Part shown: piece after piece, positions 11,286 through 21,711 of the stretch | Layout: each line of letters opens with the position of its first letter | How positions within the stretch are numbered: the stretch's first letter is position 1 | Origin: Astragalus membranaceus | Taxonomy: Eukaryota > Streptophyta > Magnoliopsida > Fabales > Fabaceae | Length of the DNA stretch: 64,000 nucleotides | Direction: 5' to 3' | Assembly: GCA_039519185.1 (NCBI GenBank) | Contig: CM076846.1 | Coordinates: 182,203,068-182,267,067 of the forward strand | Program-made: the position numbers and the translations under genes | Notes under the pieces: model-generated | The model's input: the letters and a program-made list of their open reading frames with translations, nothing else | The model's database searches: none | Told to the model about the DNA's origin: nothing

Positions 11286-11464
11286 TTTAGCTTTTGGCGT
11301 AGTGAACGGTCACAAGAAAAATAACATGAACACAAAGTGATGCTGCAACGTCAAACCCTAACTGATGTTGAAATACTCTAACTGATGCAATAGCACATAA
11401 CAAGGTCTAGGAAAAATGCATATGATGCTACAATACTGTAATCCAACACACACACATATAACTT

Positions 11465-12335
11465 TTTTTGAAAGGAAATTAGTCATTATTTATAGATTTC
11501 CTATTTTTTTATAAGCAAAAATTATATTATAGGTGGTGCAAACGGGCACCCAACCGTTACAAATACAATGGGCCTCATTAAAACCTCATTGGGCCAAAAA
11601 CCCCATGGGAAAAAGACCCAAGGAGGAAAGAATACCCCAGGAAGAATGAGACAAAAGGCCAAATTATACCGAGTTCATACAAACAATAGGGTTTCCCCAC
11701 CAGTCTGAAATCTTCAAAGCTGAGTTACGATTCAATGCTAATGAACCAACACCAAGATATAGTTTTAACATGATTGACTACCACTTGAGAATTGAAGACT
11801 TGATCCTTAAAGAGAATATGGTTTCGATGAATCCAAAGGCACCACGTGACTGCCATCCAAAGTAAATACTTCAATCTCCCATCCTTCTTGGACTCCAACC
11901 TGATACCATGGGACCTAAAATGCGCCACTCCAACAAGAGAATCCATGAGCGCACTGCCTATCCAATTATAAATAAAAGTCCAAACTGACCGAGAGCACCT
12001 GCACAAAAAAATAAGTGAAAAATAGACTAATCTTGCTCAAAACAAAAAGGACAGCACGACCCATGAGGGTCCTTAATGATACCCTTAGAAATAAGAGCAT
12101 CCCGGGTTGGAAGCTTTCCCAACAACAATCTCCATCCGAAAACCCCCACTTTGGTGGGAATCGAAAGCTACCACATATCATCTAAAACACTTTGAGGGTC
12201 GCTATCCAACCTATCATGATTCAAAAGATTCAACAATAGAGGATAACAAGATTTAACTGTAAACACAGGGGAATTATCTAGCCTCCACCGCCATCTATCT
12301 TGCTCGGAATCGTCGGGATGAAAAGAATTATGGTA
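11465..12335 (-). pseudogene. LINE (non-LTR retrotransposon) remnant, reverse-transcriptase zinc-binding region
   Basis: Minus-strand pieces in changing frames read WRWRLDNSPVFTVKSCY, FGWRLLLGKLPTRDAL and LLWMAVTWCLWIHRNHILF. This is the zf-RVT region found downstream of the RT in plant L1-type LINEs. Several stops and frame changes show decay. A T-run on the plus strand near 11466 may be the poly(A) tail. Confidence 0.7.
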
Positions 12336-12339
12336 AAAA

Positions 12340-13140
12340 TGTCATGATGCACGTGGACCACTTAAATTACTAGTATGCCTTAACTTTCACCTTAAATTTA
12401 TGTTTCTTATTAATTGTATACGTGTGTGTATATTATCATTACCTCACTTTTTTTAATACAATCACAAGCACACTTTCAATAGATTGATTAATATTATAGT
12501 AGTATTTCAGTTTGCTTTCATTTTACTTTTCGTTTAGTGAAATTTTCATGTTGTATAAGATGTCAAGATTTAACGCACTTTGATTAGCCGATATTGTGAT
12601 ATTCTCATATTAATACTAATTAGGTAGTTAGATGTTGACTAGTTCTGTTCTGTGTTTATAAACAGATAGGAAAATAAAAATAAACACATAGTGGCAAGTG
12701 ATGTACTTTACTACTTTAGCATCAATGAAAGCATTCCCTTTGTAAAGGGGCCCCCATCATTTGAAAGTTTGCACTGTAATTTATATATGCATCCACAACA
12801 ACATACGTCACTTTCAATGAGTTTTCGTGGTTGCTTCATGGAACAGTGGTGGCAACATCCAACACCACTATCCCTTCCTTTTCAGCCTCTTTGTTTGCAT
12901 TATTAATTTGACAGCTCCCTTCAACCAATTTTGTTGGGCTTTTCAAGTTTTTTTTTACATCCTTCAATTTTCTTAATTTCAAATTTAATAACAACTATAC
13001 CGAATGCATGCTTTAGAATTGATCGTTTTGTAATTTTTTTCAACAACTCTTAAGAAAATAAAAAAACGATTTTTTACAAAATATTTGTCTTACTTCATCT
13101 TATTTTTTCGTACCTTACATCAAGGTAAGTCAAAATGTTA
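12340..13140. other. AT-rich intergenic stretch, nothing recognised
   Basis: AT-rich sequence with short T-runs. The only open frame (12691-12906, 71 aa) has no recognisable motif and no support. From 13146 the text turns into an ACCGAACCG-rich repeat. Confidence 0.5.
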
Positions 13141-13149
13141 TCCTATCTA

Positions 13150-13330
13150 TTAGGGGTGTTTAAAACCGAACCGAACCGATTGAAAACCGAATACCGAACC
13201 AACCCAAATCGAAAACCACAAAAAACCGATTTTTATCGGATCTAGTCGGTTTTCTTTTGAGTTAACCGAGCAGTTTGGTACGGCCCGCGATTTTTGTTTC
13301 ACCAACCGAACCAAACCAAACCTCAAGTAG
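13150..13330. repeat. AACCGAACCG-rich dispersed repeat, left part
   Basis: Runs of AACCGAACC/GGTTCGGTT. Similar text resumes at 14660-14810 beyond the LINE at 13531-14672, so one older repeat was probably split by that LINE. Its class cannot be told. Confidence 0.5.
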
Positions 13331-13530
13331 ACCTACGACTTAAGCCTTCCTCGACTTGCTCGCTATTTTGGCTTCAACTTACAACAGCTCTCACTCACTT
13401 ACTAACTAAAATCCAATTTCGTTGTTTACTATCTTACACTTCTCACTCTAGAATTAGAAAAATTATTTTACTTAGATAAAAAAATAGTAATATTTAAATT
13501 TAGGATTAAATTAGTTAATTTTAATTATAT

Positions 13531-14672
13531 TTTTTTTTGACAACGGAAAAACTAGATCATTTTATTAATAAGTAAAGAGGAAATACAGGTCGGACTACAA
13601 TCATGAACTTGGGAGCTAGCGAAATCCTTTGATGCCCGTGCTAGAGTATGGGCAACAAAGTTAGCTTGCCGCCGGATGAAACTAACCGCATAGTTTGGTG
13701 TCAATAGTAATAAGGACTTACAATAATTCAAAATTGAGCCAAATTCGGTAACAGAATTACACACTCCGCTAATACCATCGACTACTGCATTGCAATCAAG
13801 CTCGATGGTGACTCTTTGGATGTTTAATTCCTGAAGCCATTTGACTGCTAGTAGTAATCCCAATACCTCTGCTTCTTGTGGTGGGGGAGTACCGTGAAAC
13901 CACACTGACTTAGCCTTCACAAAGGACCCATTGCTATCTCTAATGCACATGCCAAGGCCAAATCTATTGTCCTCAAATAGCGCTGCGTCGACGTTACACT
14001 TGACGGAACCAGGAGCGGGGCGCTCCCACATTGCAGTGACGCCCTTAGGTTGCCTGTCACGCTGCGCACGCTGCTGCCCAGTAGCAATAGCAGGACGTCT
14101 AGCTTGCTGCCATAGATGCAGCAACTCCATAGCGTGGGTGTAGGATAAACGGACGGGCTTGATCACATTCTCCCAGACTTTCTCATTACGCCGTTTCCAT
14201 ATGCACCAAATAACCATAGCAACAACCTTTCGACTAGTCTCAGGTAGTGACGCAATAATAGTGAAAATTAACTGGGAAAAATCGGTCATACCTGTAGAAA
14301 GAAGTTGTTGGATTGTATTCCAAAGCCCGGATTGACGCCAAACCTCAATAGCACTAGGACACGCAAAAAAACAATGCATATCACTCTCTTCCTCATGCTC
14401 GCACAATGGGCACTCCGCGGGGGAACTGACATAACGCCGGCGAAGATTGACACGGCTAGGAAGAACCCCTCTCGCACACCTCCATAGATGTATCTTGACC
14501 TTATGGGGAACTTTTAATTTCCATATTAGATTCCAATCGCCGGGACGACGTGAAGCCGAATTATCAACCATTTCATTCATCCGAACATAATATGCCGACT
14601 TAACCGAGTAGAGACCATCTTTGCTCTTATGTTTTGTCACGCAAAAATCCCAAACCAATCCAAACCGCATTG
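13531..14672 (-). mobile_element. 5'-truncated LINE with zf-RVT and RNase H domains
   Basis: An open frame of 372 aa (13552-14670) covers the 3' end of a plant L1-type LINE. Residues about 20-110 are the RT zinc-binding region (YSVKSAYY, WKLKVPHKVKIHLWR, CPLCEHEEESDMHCFFACP). Residues about 225-345 are RNase H (VKCNVDAALFED, PPQEAEVLGLLLAV, IELDCNAVV, RQANFVAHTLAR), with the acidic residues D, E and D in place. A T-run at 13530-13538 is the poly(A) tail on the minus strand. The RT itself is missing, a usual 5' truncation. The frame is open throughout, so the insertion is fairly young. It is nested in an ACCGAACCG-rich repeat. Confidence 0.85.
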
Positions 14673-14822
14673 GTTAATTACCACATATATTTTTACTTTG
14701 CGGTTCGGTTCATTTTTTGACTCAAAACCGAACCAATATCGTTTGCGGTTGGGAACCACAATGTCAAAATCAACTTCATCTTATTTTTTTACGTTGCGGT
14801 TCGTCTTTTGACATTTACAATA

Positions 14823-15148
14823 GGGTAAAATATGTTTTTAGTCCCTACAAAATCGGCTCCTTTTAAGTTTAGTCCCTATATTAACGAAATAGGCGTTTTG
14901 GTCCTCATCTTATTTTTCCGTTTTCAATTTTAGTCCCTCATGACTTTTAATAGCGCTTCAAAACTTTTAATAGCGCTTATAAAAGGTTAAAAAAGCGCTA
15001 TTAAAAGTGTTGAAGCGCTATTAAAAGTCACGAGGGACTAAAATTGAAAACGGCAAAATAAGATGAGGACCAAAACGCCTATTTCGTTAATGTAAGGACT
15101 AAACTTAGAAGGAGCCGATTTTGTAGGGACTAAAAACATATTTAACCC
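14823..15148. mobile_element. Mutator-type hairpin MITE, 326 bp, 9-bp target duplication
   Basis: The two halves are almost perfect inverted copies: GGGTAAAATATGTTTTTAGT at the left and its complement, ending AAACATATTTAACCC, at the right. The centre holds AAAAGGTTAAAAAAGCGC, with four AGCGCT words. It is flanked by TTTACAATA on both sides (14814-14822 and 15149-15157), a 9-bp duplication typical of Mutator-like elements. It codes for nothing. Confidence 0.92.
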
Positions 15149-15159
15149 TTTACAATATC

Positions 15160-16328
15160 GTTTGTATTTGTTCGTTTTCTATTCTTAATAATCCTGACCT
15201 TGATTTTGACCTACCTTTTGGTATTTGCGCATACGGTTTTTTTTTTGGTGAAAGCGCATACGGTTGTTGAACAAACAAGATTTTGGCTTATTATTTTGAC
15301 TTCGTGATGTAGCTGCAGAGACAATATGGTTTTTTTTTAATGATATCTTATTCATCTGTTTATGTTTGGTGATCATTGTTGTTTCAATCCCTAATGTTCT
15401 TTTTTTGTTTCCATTGTTGATGAATTGTGGAATCCATGCATATATATGCTCGTTACAATTTCAAAAACATAGATTGCCTGATAAACTTCTTAAGCTTGGA
15501 TGTTGCACACTCTCAATTTGGCATCACTATATGCCAACAAAACATTTCACATCTATAATGTAAATTGCTAAATTACGATCAACAACATAAAAATACGTGT
15601 GCCATAAATTCTATTTTCAAGATACACGTATATTTTTGTCAAAAAAATATACACGTATGCCAAAAATAACTAATTTACGATACACAATTTTTTCAAAACT
15701 ATTTATTGTAATTTAAGGACAGTGTGTTTTGTAATTTACGGTAGTTTTACAATTTTTTTAAAACAATTATTTGTTTTTTTATAAAAATAATATAAATATC
15801 ATAAATAACATATTTACGGTATATTTTTTAAAATTATATATTGTAAATATGTTATTTATGAAAAAGCATTACACCGTAAATAACTAATTTACGATATGTT
15901 GCTTTTAATTTCTTTTCTGGCTAAGACTATAGGTCTAGTCCCTTTTGGGCTCTTTTATGTGAGTCCGATTTAGATTACTCAACAATAGTTTAATAATTGT
16001 TACTAAATGGACATAATAGTCGTTTCTCCATCAACGAAAAAACTCAGGTGACCACACCAAAGTTATATTGTGGCAAACATATGTTTTTATTTACCCGTTC
16101 ACTCACCACACAAAACTATATTGTGACTAATATGTACTAATCATCGGATTGTTGTATAATGGTTACCAATGACTATTATTTGTTTAGTAAGAGTTACTAA
16201 GGAAAATGCTTAGTAACATAAGCCAAAGCCGAAACATTTATAGCGGGACTCTCTCATTCATTCTAATTTTTCACACTTGGGTGTCTCGGACATGTGTAGA
16301 TGAAGTGGTGATTTACTAATATTCAAAT
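15160..16328. other. AT-rich intergenic stretch without recognised genes
   Basis: Short AT-rich words dominate. There are locally self-complementary segments around 15720-15900, where TTTACGGTATA and TATTGTAAATATG recur. No convincing coding sequence on either strand. Confidence 0.5.
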
Positions 16329-16338
16329 TCGATGCGAT

Positions 16339-16464
16339 ATCCCAGGAAGGTAGCTCAGTTGGCGAGCTAAGAAATATCAAATGAGTGCAAGAAAGAGGTC
16401 CCGGGTTCAAACCCGGAAAACTAACATTTCCCCCGCCCCCACTAACATTGCCAATAAAAAAAAA
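16339..16464 (+). mobile_element. tRNA-derived SINE, full length
   Basis: An RNA polymerase III A box (GTAGCTCAGTTGGCGAGC, from 16350) and B box (GGGTTCAAACC, 16403-16413) lie about 50 bp apart, and the element ends in an A-run. It is flanked by TCGATGCGAT on both sides (16329-16338 and 16465-16474), a 10-bp target duplication. The loss of cloverleaf pairing and the A tail distinguish it from a real tRNA gene. Confidence 0.9.
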
Positions 16465-16669
16465 TCGATGCGATCCAACCAATAAGACTTTGATTCCTTT
16501 TATTTAATCAAGAATTTGATTCTTTTTTTATTTGAAAAGAAGAATATGATTTCTAGTAGATCTCGATTTGCTCGTAATAATACTCCTAAGTCGTCCAAAC
16601 TAATATTAGAGGGGATAAATATAAAATAAAATACTAGTTTTCAAAATATAAGATAAAATGAAAAGATAA

Positions 16670-18148
16670 GGTTTAAATACGCTTTTACCCCCTGTAAATA
16701 GGGGGTGTTTTGCTTTTACCCCCTACAAATTTTTTTATTTTTAAAAAACACCTTGCAAAAACAACTTTTTTTAAAAAGGTCCTTCTGTTAACCCACTGTT
16801 AAAAAAATGCTGACGTGTCTGACTTGTAATTTTTTTGTTTTTTTTTAATTTTTTTTAATGCTGAGTTGTATGCCAAATCATTATTTTTTGTTTTCCATTA
16901 TTTTACATTATTCCCCATCTTCTCCATTTCCCATCTTCCCCATCAACACCATCTCTTCAATCTTTTGCTCATCTTCTCCATTACTGCCACTGCTTCCTCT
17001 TTTGCTCTCCTTTTCTTCTTCAATAATGTTTCCCCTTCCCATAACAACAACATAGGTTTTCTCTTGGTTACAAATGGAAGTAACTCTCAACAACAATGAA
17101 TAATCCCCATCACAATTCCTAATACAGCATCTCCTTCAACTTCACCATCCCAATTTACCTATCTTCTTCAACCTATCTTCCTACTCATGGCAGGGAAAAA
17201 CCTGAAGCTCAAACCACTCAGTCACCCACAACCACCCTCTTCTTTCTCTCTCACCCACAACCACCACTCACTCGCTTCTCTCTCACTCACAATCACCACT
17301 ACCCCTCAAGCTCAAACCAGATCTGAAAATATTTGCAGAAATTATGAAGAAAAATGAATAAAGGAAATTAAATCCCCAACCGTTGCAAGCTTCAGAATTA
17401 ATATCAAAACTCTCCCCCTTTGTGTCTTTCTATCTTCTCCCTTTCTTCTTGTTTGATTCTTTCTGCAACATTATGAATCAACCGTCAACGTTTTTCATAA
17501 TGGAACTGAACCCACCCACATCAACGTTTTTCATAATGGAGATGAAGATCATTTGGGTTTTCTCGATATCATCAAACAAAGCAAACACCAAATTGTTTTC
17601 TTCCCATGGTTGATGAAGAAGAAGGGGAGAGGGGTGGGTTCAGATTGTGGTGAGGGATGAGGGATTGTGGGTTCAGATTGCAAGTTGAAACGCACAGTGG
17701 GGGGGGGGGGGGGGTGGTGTGAATGGTTGTGGTGGTTGTGTGAGTCGTTGTGGTGGTGGTGGTGTGGTGTGAGTGGTTGTGGTGTGGGTGAGAGAGAGAA
17801 GAGAGTGGTTGTGGTGTGAGTGGTGGTGGTGGTGGTGGTGGTGTTAGTGGTTGTGGTGTGGGTGAGAGAGAGAAGAAAGTGGTTGTGGTGTGAGTGGTGG
17901 TGGTGGAGAAGATAAAATAATTATAAAATAAAATAAAATTATGTGGCAAGCCATGTCACACATAAAATAATTATAAATGAAAATAAAATTACATCTCACA
18001 ATTCCGTTTGACACGTCAGCATTTTTTTAACAGTGGGTTAATAGAAGGACCTTTTTAAAAAAAGTTGTTTTTGCAAGGTGTTTTTTAAAAAAAAAAAAAT
18101 TGTAAGGGGTAAGGTAAAATTGTAAGGGTGTAAAAGCGTATTTAAACC
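16670..18148. mobile_element. 1.48-kb non-autonomous element with long terminal inverted repeats
   Basis: The left end GGTTTAAATACGCTTTTAC and the right end GTAAAAGCGTATTTAAACC are inverted copies. The inverted repeats run about 150 bp on each side, through GACACGTCAGCATTTTTTTAAC. Long TIRs suggest a Mutator-like element, but the 9-bp flanks (AAAAGATAA and AAAAATAAT) do not match well, so the class is open. The interior holds an 18-bp direct repeat (TCAACGTTTTTCATAATGGA, 17486 and 17521) and a GGT/GTG-rich low-complexity block (17700-17905). No transposase is seen. Confidence 0.75.
17698..17905. repeat. GGT/GTGGTT low-complexity repeat
   Basis: A G-run of 16 is followed by GGTGGTGGT and GTGGTTGTGGTGTGAG units with two copies of GGGTGAGAGAGAGAAGA. 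It lies inside the long-TIR element. The reverse open frame (His/Pro/Thr-rich) is composition only. Confidence 0.9.
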
Positions 18149-18500
18149 AAAAATAATTGTAGTGTTGTTGAGATTCCACCGAATTGGTGGCTTTGATACT
18201 CCCTTCATAACGACGGATAGGTATAAGACAAATGGGAGGCCCGCAGCTCACTCCATCCACCACGTCCACCACCGCCAACGACTTTTTAAATTAATTTTAA
18301 ATTTAAATAATTGATCAAAATACTAATCAGAAAAATAATGAATGGGAATGGGAATGGGATGCCACGTCATCCCACCGATTTGAAACAGTAATTAGAGTGG
18401 GAAGTGAAGGTCGTTTGTTATATGATTTGGTGTTTATCTCGCATTGGGTTGTTGTTGTTGTTGTTGTGTAGATAAATGTGGAAAATTATCTAATCTTATT
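18149..18500. other. probable promoter region of the GT17 gene
   Basis: Non-coding sequence between the long-TIR element and the inferred first exon of the glycosyltransferase gene. It contains GTTGTTGTTGTTGTTG at about 18447-18466. No certain TATA box or start site can be assigned. Confidence 0.35.
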
Positions 18501-18509
18501 GTTAAGGTT

Positions 18510-18740
18510 TTGATAGTGTAACCTTGCTCCCCTCCTCGTTCATTCCACTTCAGATTGAGAGTCCAAAGTTGAACAGAATTAGAAGACTATCCATTCTTAA
18601 TCTAAATATAGTAAAGTACATCTACACCTACCTAATTTCTCTCCTACCCTCTCACTCACTCCTTCTATCTCTCCTCCTTCCATGGATTTTCTCATCCACT
18701 CTTTCTTACCAATAATCACTTCCGCAACCTCCTCTCTCAG
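18510..18740 (+). other. inferred 5' non-coding exon of the GT17 gene
   Basis: A CT-rich leader-like segment ends at CTCTCAG|GTACTC, a good 5' splice site. The acceptor TATTGCAG|GTGACC at 20580 would remove an intron of 1840 bp in the 5' UTR. CT-rich leaders followed by a long leader intron are common in plant genes, but without cDNA this is inference; the exon start is unknown. Confidence 0.5.
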
Positions 18741-19508
18741 GTACTCCCTCTCCCTTTCTTTCTTTTTATTACATTTTTTTATTTATTTATCTTGTTTCTG
18801 AAACTTTGAAGTTTGATAAGAAGGTGTTTGTATTTTTGTTTTATTAATTAACGGGGGTTCTAAGAAGAGTGTATCGATTCATTCAAATGATTAGTTTGAG
18901 ATTCTGTTTGTTTCCAAATTCCAATTTCGTTCCTTTATGATTCATAAATAAGCAGTTTCGGGATCCATTAAAGGTTAAAACCATGGTTAGTTATGATTTA
19001 ACTACTCTTAAGTTTTTCTTTATTATTATGTCCCTTATCTTAGTATTAACAACAATTCGTGACCTTGTTGTCAAAAAGAAAAACAACAATTAATTCGTCA
19101 CCTTCTATGTTCTCTCTCTAGGAAAATACTAGTATTAGGTCATGCCCCTTTTAGTGTGGTATTTATTTTCTGAGATGATTACCTAGTTGTGTTTTCTATT
19201 CCATGTTTTTCTGAGAAGAAAAAGAAGCTAAGCTGTCTGCAGGCAAATTAGAATATTCTTCTTCCTTTGTCAAAAAAAAAGAATATTCTTCTTCCGGTTG
19301 TGATTGCATAATGGGAACAGTTATCTTTTAGCATCTGTTGCTAGTATGTCTTTCCATTATATCATGTATAATGGACTAATGGAGGCTTTGTGAACTTAGT
19401 CTGATCTTGGGAGCTTTAGCTCTACTGCATTGTATTCACTTCCATGCTAGGAGTTAAACCTGATTTTTTTTAACAATGGAGTTAAACCAGATTTATATCA
19501 CAAGTAAC

Positions 19509-19785
19509 TAGAGGTGTCAATTTTGGCCTAGCTCAATGGGCCAGGCAGATGGCCCAGTGTTCTGGGTTGGATTGGACTGGGCTCGCTAAATAGAGGCTCA
19601 GAAATAACCTGACCGTTTTTTGTGGTTTCTTTTGTTAAATATTGGATTGGGCCAAGCCACCCTCTAGCCTAGTGTTTTGGGCTGGGCCACAAAAGATACA
19701 GCCCTAATAGATAGCTAGGCTAGCCCAGCCCAGCCCGCTTTTGCAGTTTGGCTGATTGGGCAGGCGGCCCGGTTTGATAGCTCTA
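19509..19785. mobile_element. hAT-type MITE in the 5'-UTR intron of the GT17 gene
   Basis: The ends are TAGAGGTGTCAA and, in reverse, TAGAGCTATCAA (10 of 12 identical). The flanks are CAAGTAAC (19501-19508) and CAAGAAAC (19786-19793), an 8-bp duplication with one change. TAG-type ends and an 8-bp duplication point to hAT. The inside is rich in GGCCCA/GGGCTGG words. No coding. Confidence 0.75.
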
Positions 19786-19809
19786 CAAGAAACTAATATA
19801 TCACTAACT

Positions 19810-20100
19810 TATGAGTACAAACTGCGAACCAACGTTGTAAAAATTGGACCGGAAATCGAACCGCTGAAACTTCTGGTTCATGGTTCAATTGGTTCAACTA
19901 TTGTTGAACCGTATGAGTATGATTACAAAATAAATAAATATGTTTTTAAAAAACAAACAAAAAATGAACGGCTGAACCAACTATGAACCAACTACGGTTC
20001 CATAGGACTATGGTCCAATCGAGGCTGAGCCAACCCCTAGACTAATCGGTTCCCAATTCAAGTGGTTGATCGGGCCAGTCTGGTTTTCACAAATTTGCTC
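19810..20100. repeat. GGTTCAA/TTGAACC-rich repeat remnant in the same intron
   Basis: The segment runs from GTTGTAAAAATTGGACCGG through TTGGTTCAACTATTGTTGAACC to GGCCAGTCTGGTTTTCAC. Both edges look like those of a common dispersed plant repeat, but I cannot set ends or a target duplication. Confidence 0.4.
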
Positions 20101-20587
20101 AGAACAATGGTATTTTGTAGGCAAGCAAAGGCATTTTTTATACATATAGATATGCAAATCAAAATAATTAATGAATAGAATATTCTGAAGTCTCGCAAAA
20201 GAACAAAATTGTGAATGACAATTTGGAAAAAGACAATGTGAGTGACAACATGTTGATTAGATCTTTAATTTGCTGGCTATTCACATTTTTGTTTTTTCTA
20301 GTTAAGTTATTGCGTATCTGAAGACATTGGCAGTTCATTGTCTATGCACTAGTATTTGCTAAAAGTTAGTTAGGTTCATTATAAACATAAACATTAAATG
20401 GAGATCTCACTTGCTTTAATTCAGTTTAGTTATTTTTTCAACTTTTATGTGGACGGACTTGTAGAGGATTTTTGTCTTACATCAAATTTTAATATTCATT
20501 TGTCTCTTTGGAAAAAACGCATAGAATATGCTCCTCACTTTCTGCTATTGTTTCTAATCCTTTCTGCTGAAACTATTGCAGGTGACC

Positions 20588-20656
20588 ATGATCTTTCTGA
20601 TCATTGAATTGGGGAAATCAATTAGAATTTCTAAACATTTTCCCTTCAAGTCATGA
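20588..20656 (+). promoter_or_regulatory. 22-codon upstream ORF overlapping the GT17 start codon
   Basis: The first ATG after the inferred splice acceptor (20580) opens a 22-codon frame (MIFLIIELGK...). Its TGA (20654-20656) overlaps the main ATG (20653-20655) as ATGA. If the leader is spliced as proposed, ribosomes meet this uORF first, and the main protein depends on leaky scanning or on termination-reinitiation at the overlap. Such overlaps usually lower translation; no measurement is implied. Confidence 0.6.
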
Positions 20657-21711
20657 CTCCCAAGTTCTTTTATTATATCTTTCCTCTATTACTAGTACCA
20701 ATTCTTTTAATTGGAATTTTTCTCCATGGCCAAAAGATTACCTATTTCTTCAGACCTCTTTGGGATAACCCTCCTCCCCCATTCACAAATATACCTCACT
20801 ATTATGCAGAAAATGTCTCTATGGACCACCTTTGTCATCTTCATGGTTGGTCCCTACGCTCTCAACCCCGTCGCATCTTCGATGCAATTATCTTCAGCCA
20901 TGAGTTAGACATGCTAGAGATTAGATGGCATGAACTTTATCCATACGTATCGAAATTCGTGATCCTTGAGTCTAATACCACTTTCACAGGCATTCCAAAA
21001 CCTCTTTTCTTTACCTTAAACCAGGAAAGATTTGCCTTTGCAAAACAAAAGGTTTCCCACGACTCTTATCCTGGCAGAGTTGCTGTCCCAGGATCAAATG
21101 AAGACCCGTTTGTGCTTGAATCACAACAACGTGGGGCGATGAATTCATTGTTACGCCGTGCAGGGATTTCCAATGGTGATATTCTTCTTATGTCAGATAC
21201 AGATGAGATTCCTAGTCCTCATACTTTGAAACTTCTTCAGTGGTGTGATGGAATTCCTCCCATAATGCATCTTGAACTTAGACACTACATGTATTCATTT
21301 GAGTTCCCTGTGGATTACAGCAGTTGGCGAGCCACTGCTCATGTACACGGTCCTCGGACACAATACCGACATTCGCGACAGACTGATGTAATGTTCTCAG
21401 ATGCTGGATGGCATTGCAGCTTTTGTTTTCGGTATATTTCAGAATTTGTGTTCAAAATGTCTGCTTATAGCCATGCAGATCGCGTGAAAAGGAAATATTT
21501 TCTTAGTCATTCAAGAATTCAGGAACTTATTTGCAAGGGAGATGATCTTTTTGATATGTTACCTGAAGAATATTCATTCCAAGAGTTGATTAAAAAGATG
21601 GGATCAATACCACGTTCAGCTTCTGCGGTTCATCTTCCTGCTTACTTGATAGAGAATGCTGATAAATTTAAGTTCCTTCTACCTGGAGGTTGCTTAAGAA
21701 AACCGGAATGA
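20653..21711 (+). CDS. glycosyltransferase family 17 protein (N-acetylglucosaminyltransferase III-like), 352 aa
   Basis: The protein matches the plant GT17 family (Glyco_transf_17), related to animal beta-1,4-mannosyl-glycoprotein N-acetylglucosaminyltransferase (MGAT3). Animal MGAT3 adds the bisecting GlcNAc to N-glycans in the Golgi; the substrate in plants is not established. Residues 6-25 (FYYIFPLLLVPILLIGIFLHG) form a single signal anchor, so a type II Golgi membrane protein is expected. Then come LRPLW-type and HYYAENVSMDHLC motifs, FVILESNTTFTG (about 98-109), ILLMSDTDEIPSPH (about 178-191, with the D-x-D-E metal site), WHCSFCFRYISEF (about 257-269), and the C-terminal DLFDMLPEEY and HLPAYLIENADKFKFLLPGGC blocks. 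The coding part is one exon. Many relatives have about 35 extra N-terminal residues, which this start lacks. The frame is intact, so the gene is probably active. Confidence 0.93.
   Translation: MTPKFFYYIFPLLLVPILLIGIFLHGQKITYFFRPLWDNPPPPFTNIPHYYAENVSMDHLCHLHGWSLRSQPRRIFDAIIFSHELDMLEIRWHELYPYVSKFVILESNTTFTGIPKPLFFTLNQERFAFAKQKVSHDSYPGRVAVPGSNEDPFVLESQQRGAMNSLLRRAGISNGDILLMSDTDEIPSPHTLKLLQWCDGIPPIMHLELRHYMYSFEFPVDYSSWRATAHVHGPRTQYRHSRQTDVMFSDAGWHCSFCFRYISEFVFKMSAYSHADRVKRKYFLSHSRIQELICKGDDLFDMLPEEYSFQELIKKMGSIPRSASAVHLPAYLIENADKFKFLLPGGCLRKPE

Larger units (their letters stand above)
5720..11304 (-). mobile_element. CACTA (En/Spm) DNA transposon, 5585 bp, complete ends
   Basis: The left end is CACTACAACAG and the right end reads TTTTGGCGTAGTG, i.e. 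CACTACGCCAAAA in reverse. Both ends are flanked by the trinucleotide AAC (5717-5719 and 11305-11307), the 3-bp target duplication expected for CACTA elements. Arrays of AGCGCT-containing subterminal repeats lie inside both ends. The interior carries one minus-strand multi-exon gene (6512-9915). I see no TNP2-type transposase with its catalytic residues, so it probably depends on a transposase supplied elsewhere. It lies 33 bp outside the Athila LTR. Confidence 0.92.

Noticed and set aside
13552..14670. 372-codon ORF as a host RNase H gene
   Set aside because: The zf-RVT + RNase H order, poly(A) run and 5' truncation show the 3' end of a LINE.
16350..16413. possible tRNA gene with A and B boxes
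   Set aside because: No cloverleaf pairing, A-rich tail and a 10-bp target duplication show a SINE.
17572..17949. 125-codon His/Pro/Thr-rich reverse ORF
   Set aside because: Pure translation of a GGT/GTG simple repeat.
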